This document shows positions 55,481 through 64,000 of a DNA stretch of 64,000 nucleotides, in pieces. Origin of the DNA: Ophiura sarsii (lineage: Eukaryota > Echinodermata > Ophiuroidea > Amphilepidida > Ophiuridae); contig CM069452.1 in the NCBI GenBank assembly GCA_035610835.1, positions 9,319,109-9,383,108 of the forward strand, in the 5' to 3' direction. Under the pieces are notes generated by a model. That model had not been told where the DNA came from and made no database searches. It saw only the letters and a list, made by a program, of their open reading frames with translations. Numbering within the stretch: the stretch's first letter is position 1; the number at the start of each line of letters is the position of its first letter. The position numbers and the translations under genes were made by a program.

Positions 55481-56090
55481 ATAGAATGAGCATAAGGCTG
55501 TGGATCAGGTGATACACCTTTAATAAAAACCTTGTTTTTCGAAAAAGGGTATTGATATTTCTTCAATAGAGTTCCCGAGATCCCCATATAGACTTATCAT
55601 TATCCTGTGCTTATTATATTCTTCTATAGGCTATAAGATTTTATTCGGGAAGTTAGTTGAGGTTTTACAGGGAATTGAGATGTAGGAGGAATTTAGCTAT
55701 GAACTTGAAATTCATATATTTTTCATTATTACCTAAGCTGTCTATTTTGTTCCCAACCGTTTTTCCGCCGCCATTAATTGACATCAACAGCTATCAACTG
55801 TACCGATAGGGTACCGACAATTATAGCAGAAACAGGATGCGCTAGCATAGCGCCATCTGCTTTAGGATATTAGTGTAAGAATAAGACCACTTTGATAGAT
55901 GGCGTTTGAGTTGAAAACAGGTGATCCTCAGACGATCCTGACGACGGTGGACACGATTCTTCAGTGTAAGTATCTTTTCTTGTCATCATATTCAAATAAG
56001 CCATGCATTGATAGCTAGCTCCAATGGTATTGAAAAGAGATAGTCACAGCCAATTCTCAATAATAGTTTACGATATTCTGGCCTTCCTCG
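55481..56090. other. no gene recognised
   Basis: AT-rich. ATAGCGCCATCTG near 55850 resembles ATAGCGCCATCTC near 58075, a short shared word only. Confidence 0.4.
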
Positions 56091-56153
56091 TGTTTATGGG
56101 AGAAATACGCCCTACTGATTGCTATTGGTCCCAATCATTAGGACGTACTCCCA

Positions 56154-56314
56154 TAAACATATCATTTACGGCGTAAATGATATGTTTATAGGGGAATTTT
56201 TGTTTTAATGGTTTTCCATATTAATCAACGTTTAATTAATATGGAAAACCGTAAATGAATTTTTGTTTTAACGGTTTTTCATATTAATCATTGTTAATTA
56301 ATATGGAAAACCGT
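56154..56314. repeat. cluster of three hairpins
   Basis: Hairpin 1: TAAACATATCATTTAC mirrored exactly at 56173-56188 with a 3-bp loop. Hairpin 2: GGTTTTCCATATTAAT (56210-56225) mirrored exactly at 56235-56250. Hairpin 3: ACGGTTTTTCATATTAAT (56271-56288) mirrored with one mismatch at 56297-56314. Hairpins 2 and 3 are variants of the same unit separated by AAATGAATTTTTGTTTTA. They lie immediately upstream of the LINE. Confidence 0.9.
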
Positions 56315-56384
56315 AAGTGATTAACAATGCAATATCTTACACTGCGTCACATATTTATATCACAGATGGTGGCTGTGTTTATAT

Positions 56385-57499
56385 CTATTCCTCGTCCACT
56401 CCAGTTGTTCATGATTACGCAGTTCCACAAGGGTCGGTCCTCGGACCGCAATGGTTTACTGTATATACCTATCCAGTTCATAACATAATTCTCAAATACA
56501 ATTTAGAGTATTATGTGTATGCAGACGACACGCAGCTGTACCTATCTTTCAAACCTACCCCCCAACAGTGTGCTGATCAAACCATTGAGCGTATCGAGTC
56601 ATGCATTAATTTGTGAAATTCGTAGGTGGATGCAGGAGAATTTTCTCAAGTTGAATGATGAGAAGACTGAATTTGTTTTGATTGGTTCTAGACAACAAAT
56701 GTCAAAAGTTCATGTACCACATATTACAATTGGTGATGCGGACATCACACCTGCAACAAAGGCTCGTAATTTAGGTGCTATTTTTGATTCATCAATGTCT
56801 CTTAATGCTCATATTTCTAATATTGTTCGTTCTGCTTCATTTCATATCAGAAACATGTTCACAGTTTTGTAACCTCCCGGCTTGATATGGGCAACTCCCT
56901 CTTGTTTGGCCTTCCTCAAGATCAGATTGCACGTCTTCAGCGTATTCAGAACAACGCTGCGCGCTTGGTCACTCTAACTAGGAAAAGATCTCACATCACT
57001 CCCGTTTTAAAGAAGTTGCATTGGCTGCCGGTTGGTTACAGAATTGTATACAAATTGTTGCTCATTGTTTTTAAGGTTTTAAATGATATGGCACCGCAGT
57101 ATATCACATGTCTTCTTAAACCATACATACCTACTCGTACACTCCGTTCCAGCGACAAGTCACTTCTATGTGAACCTCGTTCCAAACACTCTTGGGGGGA
57201 CAGAGCTTTTTCAATTGCAGCGCCACGTCTCTGGAACGCCTTACCCATTCATGTTAGATCATGCACATCCCTGGCACAGTTCAAGACGTCTTTAAAAACT
57301 CATTTGACAAAGGATGCTTTTTTCGGTTACATATAAATAGGCTATATTTCTTTAAATTTCAAATACTAGTAGTATTACATGTATTTGTAGATTTAATTTT
57401 TTGTGTATGTCACAAATTATGATATCATTATTGACATTACTTATTTTTTGGTGGATTAGTGCGCATTATAAATCCACATTATTATTATTATTATTATCA
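56385..57499 (+). pseudogene. CR1/L2-like LINE, reverse transcriptase to 3' tail
   Basis: Frames in order: VPQGSVLGP, a conserved RT motif, and YADDTQLYLSF, the catalytic YxDD box. A frameshift at about 56600 follows; then IRRWMQENFLKLNDEKTEF, ARNLGAIFDSSMSLNAH; then a stop/deletion near 56870 where roughly 40-50 residues of the usual spacer are missing; then TSRLDMGNSLLFGLP, LQRIQNNAARLVT, LHWLPVGYRIVYKLL and GDRAFSIAAPRLWNALP to a stop at 57334-57336. The 3' end GTGCGCATTATAAATCC leads into (ATT)n at 57475-57497. It is the only copy here retaining the catalytic box, but it is 5'-truncated and disrupted. Confidence 0.92.
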
Positions 57500-58190
57500 T
57501 GTCTATGATTGGAGTTTCTAACTCAACGAGTTAAGATGAATACATTTAATATCTGTTTGTTTTTTTAAAAACTGAACCATATGATATAGGATTAATCAAA
57601 ATCCATAATTAAATACATTAAAATCAACAAACTAATACTAACTATGTAATATAAGCCTAACAAACACTACTGTTTCATTTACAACTTAATTTAAGAGATA
57701 ATTCTTTTTCAACATATGAAACAAAAAATCTATTTCTACGTACGATTTTTTCCGGCAAGGATATCAACCATACAATAGCACAGTACAGGTGGTCGCGAAT
57801 TCACATTTGGTTTTTAACGTAAAATAGATGTTGGTCATCATATTATTCAAAAAACAAACACAAGTAAAGATTTCACACAGGTTGGAACTAGATTATTTCA
57901 TTCTAAAACGGTTGGAGTTGGAATATCAACTTCAGTACCAGTTTTTTTATTTACAAACATTTCGCACATCATTATTTGTTTTGGTATTCGGTTGATTTAA
58001 CCTTGAATATTTTGTGAACACACGTCCGCCTGCTTGTCCGCCATCGCCTGCAAGGGTATGAAATACGTAGGCATAGCGCCATCTCTTTTTTAGAAACTTA
58101 GTAAATATGATAGATTTAAGCGTTGGAAAGGGGCGCAGGAAATGGGGTATTAGAAAGGTGAACTAGGCAGAATAATAACTTCACTTGGAT
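57500..58190. other. no gene recognised
   Basis: AT-rich. CGGTTGGAGTTGGAATATCA near 57910 echoes the GGAGTTGG words at 17430 and 21038. Confidence 0.4.
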
Positions 58191-58194
58191 TGTG

Positions 58195-58480
58195 TGCGTA
58201 GAATAAATCGCTTGTAGTGCGTAATAAATTTGGGTGTGTGCGTAATAAATTCACTTGTGTGTGTAAAATAATTGGGGGTGTGTGCGTAATAAGTGGGGTG
58301 TGCGGGGGGGGGGGGGGGGGCGGGTTGTATATTACATTCACTTGTGTGCGTAATACATTCACTTTTGTGTGCGTAATAGATTCACTTGTGTGTAAAAAAA
58401 AATCACTTGTGTGTGTAATAAATTCACTTGTGTGCGTAATAAACTGGAAGGGGTGCGTACAATTGCTTGTGTGTATGTTG
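58195..58480. repeat. degenerate ~20-bp minisatellite
   Basis: Irregular tandem variants of GTGCGTAATAAATTCACTTGT, divided here by a G run of about 18 near 58305. Units vary in length. Proline-rich or cysteine-rich open frames are artefacts. Confidence 0.8.
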
Positions 58481-59082
58481 GCGGCGTTTTAACGCAAAAT
58501 GCCAAACAATTTACGTCACTGAACACGAGTATAAAGCTCCTCCTCCATACAATCCCGCCCTAAATGAAATTCAATAAACTACTGATTAGTGATTAGACGT
58601 AACTGTATAGACAATTCAATTAATGTCATTAATTAATGGGAACATACAGGAAATTTAATTTGGGACTTTTCAAAGGACTTTGATGACAGTGTTATGACTG
58701 TATTAAAGAGCACTATAATTGTCAAACTCTAACTCTTTATTAATTAATGATTCAATAATTGTATTAAAATAATAATTAAGAAATTCTTGTGTTGAAATTG
58801 ACAAGTGTCAACAATCTGAATCAAAGCATAGGCCTAAACAAGACGTTGCCGACCGAACCTTCTTCAAGAGATATGCCTGCAACCATGGAATTATTAGAAA
58901 GTTTTGGAATTATTAGAAAGTTATTGGAATTATTAATAATTCGATGCTGTAATAGATAAGCCTACTGTTTTTTCTTTCATATTGGGAATTAAAAATCTCA
59001 GAGTAAAAAATGGAAACGTGGGCCAAAATATTATCTGATAGACTTTGACTTTGACTTTGTCTTATAATTTTATGAAGTTTAT
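58481..59082. other. no gene recognised
   Basis: AT-rich sequence with a short TTGACTTTGACTTTG repeat at 59040-59060. Confidence 0.4.
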
Positions 59083-60174
59083 ATACCTAGTAAATTATTC
59101 ATTACTTCACTCAATCATTCTCAATTTCAGGATATTACAATATTTACTTGAAATTTCCCACATTAAAGGCCGGTGTGATTGGAGAATACATTATTTAAAG
59201 GTAGGTGTTCCGATTGCTGGCCCAATTTTCAACGTGATGTTTTATATTCTACATGAAGGGGTCATCCTTAACAAAGTCGTATTCCAAAGTTTGACTATAG
59301 TTGCATAACTCCAATGGTTCTTATTTTAGAAGTACAAGGTGACATGAAATGTGTCCATTGAGTAGTACACAAACTGATCGGAAGTTAACCACCTTTAAAC
59401 CAGCAGTAATTCACTGCATTTTGGTCTGTCGTTTCAATGGGACATATCTTGCGCCTAAGATTTTATAGAAATAATGAGAAAATATTGAGTTTCTTTTTAT
59501 TGGGGGCGAAGCCACCCTATTAGCATGTTATTGCAAAAACTTACACATTTAGGTCTTTCTAGACATAAGTGTGGCTGCCATGTTTGTAAATAACATGTAC
59601 CTATGCAGTTTATTTTAACAGTCCTGCAGTCTGTGATGGAGTCAAAGCTATATTTGTTTAGCCTTGATGACTCAATCAGAGAGATGTGATTAGACTCCAC
59701 AGAGAGACATTATAGCTTATCTTGTTTGACTAAGGAGAAATCTCCCAATTGTTGTGGGGTTGTCTAATAAGTGGTGAGTTGTGGATGTCATATACGGTAT
59801 ACCTAGATTGTTCTTCAGACGGTATCCCCCCCCCCCCCCCCCCTCCACCCCCTCCATGCCAAAAATCAACTTTATTGGTTTCCTGTACTATTTTTAGATT
59901 GCGGTGTTTTGATGAAAATGCCACAGATGCTTCAGAAATGGTTACAAAACATGCTTCTTTCTCTTGGATCGCCCCCATTCCATTTCAATGGAATTTATAT
60001 ATCAAAATATTTTGATGTGAAAAAAGCTTAAGTGATCGGAACATACACCTATAAGTATAAATACCTAGTAAATTATTCATTACTTCACTCAATCATTCTC
60101 AAATTCAGGATATTACAATATTTACTTAAAAATTCCAACATTAAAGATGTGAATGGCGAATACATTATTTAATG
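59083..60174. repeat. ~115-bp direct repeats 975 bp apart
   Basis: ATACCTAGTAAATTATTCAT and the following 100 bp, ending near GAATACATTATTTAA, occur at 59083-59201 and 60061-60174 with about ten differences. The DNA between them carries a C run (59826-59842) and no recognised gene. The repeats could be ends of a decayed element or a segmental duplication. Confidence 0.75.
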
Positions 60175-60383
60175 TTTACCAAAATGTATGGAAGAATAGT
60201 TTAATCATTGAAGGCCATATTTGGTATCATTCATCACCATATTCATCATTTAGTTGCAGCTAAAGCATGAGATCAAACGCTGTCTCCATGCACGTTGAGA
60301 AACAGTGACTCTCTCTTTGAGAGTATTCTTGAAATACACCCAACACAAACACTTTCTGATCAGGTGTGAAGGGGGGGGGGGGG

Positions 60384-60775
60384 GGGGGTGTGGACCCTCA
60401 GCATAGCCTCCGTAAAACTGCCTTAACTTCTAACTACTTCATTATTCATTTAATATAAGTACATATACTTATATAAGTACACATTTTTTTGCAGAAAAAG
60501 GGTTCAATGAATCCAACCATGATAATGAAATTGACCATTTTGGAGAAAATTCTTCCTAGGGAATGTTATCAGGATTATAATAAAACTAGTATGACAAAAT
60601 TAAACCAAATACATTTTGAGTTATCTTTGCAGAACCTAAAGTGGGTAAAAAACCGTGTATTTTATAATTTTCTCCAAAATGGTCAATTTCATGAAATATT
60701 TTTTTATAGATTAAATGAATAATGAAGGAGTTACAGCAGTTTTACGGAGGCTATACCTGAGGGTCCACACCCCCT
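60384..60775. mobile_element. foldback MITE with GGTGTGGACCCTCA ends
   Basis: Outer arms: GGTGTGGACCCTCAGCATAG...AACTGC at the left, mirrored at 60711-60775. Inner arms: GAAATTGACCATTTTGGAGA (60527-60551) mirrored exactly at 60666-60690 over 25 bp. A G run of 18 lies just outside the left end. The 77-codon open frame inside has no recognisable motif. Confidence 0.85.
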
Positions 60776-61265
60776 TTTAATGTTAGCTAATTTCAAATCA
60801 GTAATCAGTATAAAATCTTTTAGACATTTAAAACGAGCAAATATCCTCTGCACAATATGACATATCATTCATAACAATTGAGTGGATACTTTTTCAAGTT
60901 ATGATGCTTTTAGTAACCACACCTAACAAAAAAGTGGTTTTTGTATGGGATGTCATATGGGATTGGTATTGAACACTGAGCTACCATGGTGTCAAAACTG
61001 GTCAATTATGTATGGATGAATGGCGAGCTGTGCCCATTTCACACAAGAGTGTCTGCAATTCTTTACACACTCACTAGTCAATGATATCCCATAGAAAATA
61101 ATTTTACAACAACTTTGTTTTCGGTTATTCACGTAAATCTAGTCATCATAACTTAAGTATCCACTCGATTTTTATGAATGAGGTCTCAAATCGTGTGGAA
61201 GACATTTACGCGTTAAATGGATATCTCAGATCTATAATACTGATTTGAAATTAGCTAATATTAAA
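60776..61265. mobile_element. second foldback MITE, adjacent
   Basis: TTAATGTTAGCTAATTTCAA at the left is mirrored by the right end GAAATTAGCTAATATTAA. Long imperfect arms continue inward (GAGTGGATACTT...AAGTTATGATG, mirrored near 61140-61170; ATGGGATGTCAT versus the inverted GATATCCCAT). It abuts the preceding foldback with almost no spacer. Confidence 0.8.
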
Positions 61266-62793
61266 GCACCCGATTGCCGCACTTGCTATCGATCGCCGTG
61301 CATGGAGAAATCTTGTAGTCGCCTGCTCAACAGCCGACTGATGATGATGATGAAAGCACCTGGTCAGGAACCTTTTGTATTAGGTGTATGTAGGTCGTAC
61401 CTTCTTATACGCTCCTCCTCGTTAATTCTTTGCGGCCCGGACAAACATATATCAGGGGAGTGAAACTAAAATTGTCGATTCAAAAACACGACCTGTTATT
61501 TATGTATGCTCAGAGTTTCCTATCTCAAAATTAATGGTATCCCTGTATAATATCCCAATAAGCAAACAATGACAACACTAGACTTTGTCGTACCTGTTTT
61601 CATTCAGAGACTCTTTTAATATAGCTTCACTCACTCAAAAAATGGGTGTATCAACAATTATATCAAATATGGTACTACACAAAACCTCTCTACAAATGCA
61701 AAAAAGACAGCATTAACAGCACAGCTGATTTTTATTTTATTGTACTACAGGTAAACACATTCAAATAAACTTACATAGTGTGTACTGAATAAGGTAGTCA
61801 TGTGGACACTAATGATTAGAGCCAAAATAGTTAGGTACAAAAATTAGAACACTCTTTTTTTCGCATTCTTTTAGATTTGATAATTGTTATGTAATAATGA
61901 CCAGCATTGACAACATATCAAGAACACACAAACGGTCACACAATTAGGTAGGGTCAAATGAGTTTACAAACATCAATTAATAATACACAGTGTATAGATT
62001 CTCCATCATTACCGGTGCAGGTTTATATAATACAAAAATGTAAACGAGGCAGGCAGGCCACACAACAATATTCAAATGAAGTCTCATATGGATTGAAATG
62101 AGAATCAAAAACTTGACATAATATTTTGTTTTAATTGTGTAATTTAGGTAATTTGTGTGAACAATGAATACATTAAGTTTAATATTTACGATGTTGATTA
62201 TGCGAATTATATAAGATGGGTGGACTTTATTATAATATAATATGTGAACCACAATAAGATAGTAATTAATGGAAACATAACTGTGCCATTGTGCAGGCCT
62301 GCCATAATCACAATGACTACTTAAAGACAACAAAATAAAATTGATATTCCCTTCACTTGTGACAAATTGTATATTCAATTTTCAAAACTAGGTTACACAT
62401 GAGCAACCTAGTACATAATTATAGAGAGAGTCGTTCACAAGGACAATGTTGCCCAGCCAGGCAGTCATGGAAAATATGCCTAATGTACCCAAGAAGAGGA
62501 GTCAAATTTGACAAAAGTGGCATTTATTGAATTCATTTTGTGTATGACATAGCTCAAGTAAAACTCTGTAAACCATGAGTCTAAATTTCTATTTAGTTAA
62601 TTAATAAATTAATGGTGACTGCATTTAGGTATATAACAAAACACTTGACTCACAATTTCCATGGCATGATTAAAAATACTACAGACCATTTCAAATCAAG
62701 ATCTTAAAAGTTACGAAAAATAGGATATTAAACTGGGTCCCAACATTGTCCACAGTCATTTTCTATGTATGGCATGGCATCATGGGTGCCGGC
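61266..62793. other. no gene recognised
   Basis: AT-rich. A 133-codon minus-strand frame (61977-62378) is low-complexity and Ile/Tyr/Asn-rich with no known motif, as expected by chance in AT-rich DNA. Confidence 0.4.
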
Positions 62794-63023
62794 ACCTGCA
62801 TGGGTACTGTATGTCCAGTACCCATAAAGGCTGCCTGTACCTGCATGGGTACTGTATGTCCAGTACCCATAAAGGTACTGTTAAAGTACCAGTGAAATAC
62901 CATCAAAGTAGCTACACAGGACCAGTAATTCTGCTACTGTGCAGTTACTTTGGTTGTACCGCACAGTTACTGAACAGTTCTCATACAGGTACAAAGCGGT
63001 TAATACCTGGAAAGGTACAGGCA
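62794..63023. repeat. GTAC-rich repeat with duplicated hairpin
   Basis: A 45-bp unit starting ACCTGCATGGGTACTGTATG is duplicated (62794 and 62839). Each contains the hairpin ATGGGTACTG/CAGTACCCAT. For the next 150 bp the sequence is full of GGTAC, AGTACC and CAGTTAC words in both orientations. It resembles the interior of a motif-rich non-autonomous element, but ends were not found. Confidence 0.7.
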
Positions 63024-63982
63024 GTCAAATAATATGATACCTGGAATAAGAAAATGACAGTGTACTTAGGTTCCAGCTCTATAACCATTATTGTAGTATA
63101 AATTGCTCGCAACTTTGATGATGCTCCCATTAATATTTGTTTGCTTTCAGATAATGTCAATTTGAAATGGTCTACAGAGAATACACAGCATGCATAAGGA
63201 GAGAGTTTAAAAGTATCAGAATGTATCGTCTGCTCACAACCAAGATTTCAGTGAATGAAATTGTACTTATACAACATTTTCTTAGTTGAGTTTGTTGGCA
63301 GAGTTGTCACATAATCTCAAGACTTTAACTATTATGATGTTCACCAGCTTACAAATACCCATACATATGTGGTGTGATATTGATATATGGAAAATTAGGT
63401 AATAAAACAAAAATAGTAACCAATTACTCATCATTTCAAATGATCAATGTGGCCAACAGCAAGACTGTAGACTCGCATGATAGATTATGATGAAGTAAAC
63501 CATCATTTCATATTTGTAAATAAAAACCAAATATGTTATTTTTTAAGGTAATTTTAAAGTGTTTCTTTATTTAATTGCAATGAAAAAATCAAATATTTGT
63601 AGTAATTTAAAGGAGTATCACCCGATTTTCACAATCAATGGGTGTAATTTAAGATTTCAAGTCTGCATGTTCACCTTTTAACTCACACCATGACCCTAGC
63701 AGCTCTTATGTTTTGTGTAAGCTTATTTTTTCTAGTAAGCTTATTTATGTACATTAGTTCCGGTGACCGTGTCCGGGTCACTTCCTCCTCAGTAATTGCA
63801 CAACATGAATGAATTGTATTGGAAATGACTCATTTCTCTAAATATTAAGCTGCTCAATTACAAAGTAAAATATACTAAATTAAGAGAAAAAAAAGAAATA
63901 TCATAAAATAATAAGAGACATACAATTTTGTCCCTACCCTTTTCTTTATAGATCAGCTCACTTGTGAACACACGTTGTGCGA
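63024..63982. other. no gene recognised
   Basis: AT-rich to the window edge. TTCCGGTGACCGTGTCCGGG near 63758 is a GC-rich island of a few dozen bases without a frame I can defend. Confidence 0.4.
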
Positions 63983-64000
63983 TATATATATATATATATA
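63983..64000. repeat. (TA)n microsatellite, cut by window end
   Basis: Alternating TATATA runs to the last base; its full length is unknown. Confidence 0.9.

Noticed and set aside
1..64000. LTR retrotransposons, endogenous viruses, telomeric repeats, rRNA or histone clusters
   Set aside because: Looked for and not seen: no paired LTRs with gag/pol motifs, no TTAGGG runs, no conserved RNA-gene cores.

Overview
This window looks like repeat-rich, gene-poor nuclear DNA from an animal. I find no host gene I can defend in 64 kb: no multi-exon coding pattern, no complete tRNA or rRNA, and no prokaryotic gene organisation. Every recognisable coding segment belongs to a decayed non-LTR retrotransposon (LINE). 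There are six to eight fragments, from at least four lineages (CR1/L2-like, RTE-like, a lineage with a GAA 3' tail, and one less certain). The mixture of LINE lineages, hAT-like, CACTA-like and TTAA-flanked non-autonomous DNA transposons, foldback elements and frequent TAGGCCTA words suggests a marine invertebrate deuterostome such as an echinoderm or hemichordate. That assignment is an inference only. A 100-base run of N (5065-5164) marks a scaffold gap.

Layout. 1-5 kb: a degenerate roughly 32-bp tandem array with a 101-bp higher-order section, interrupted by a CR1/L2 3' fragment and split by a 1.1-kb foldback transposon. 5-14 kb: AT-rich DNA with hAT-like debris, a CACTA-like miniature element and a TTAA-flanked foldback. 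14-18 kb: an RTE LINE end, a 1.07-kb inverted-repeat element and a 12-bp polypyrimidine array. 19-28 kb: nested palindromic elements, several copies of an element with a 34-36 bp perfect palindrome, a diverged tandem duplication and an unusual reverse-transcriptase remnant. 29-33 kb: two LINE 3' ends and half a foldback. 34.9-37.1 kb: a 23-bp minisatellite that changes to a 21-bp form. 37.1-38.7 kb: a large palindrome with a second element inside it.

39.4-52.2 kb is a dense transposon nest. A non-autonomous family (here 'A', about 0.84 kb, termini ending in CCCTGTCACAC, interior full of ACGTA/GCGTAT) occurs many times. One copy (40187-46448) contains a CCAATATTGG-array element (B), a CCGGT-rich element (C) and a hAT-like element. 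C in turn contains hAT-like elements and a miniature element, one of which contains another hAT. Intact A copies elsewhere in the window act as empty sites, so insertion points and target duplications can be read directly. A CR1-like LINE on the minus strand (48.0-50.7 kb) is broken by further A copies.

52-64 kb: AT-rich DNA with small inverted-repeat elements, a second full TTAA foldback inside another element, a palindrome cluster next to a 5'-truncated CR1/L2 LINE (56.4-57.5 kb), two adjacent foldbacks and a short GTAC-rich repeat. Nothing suggests genes acting together in a host pathway. The biology here is transposon proliferation, nesting and decay.
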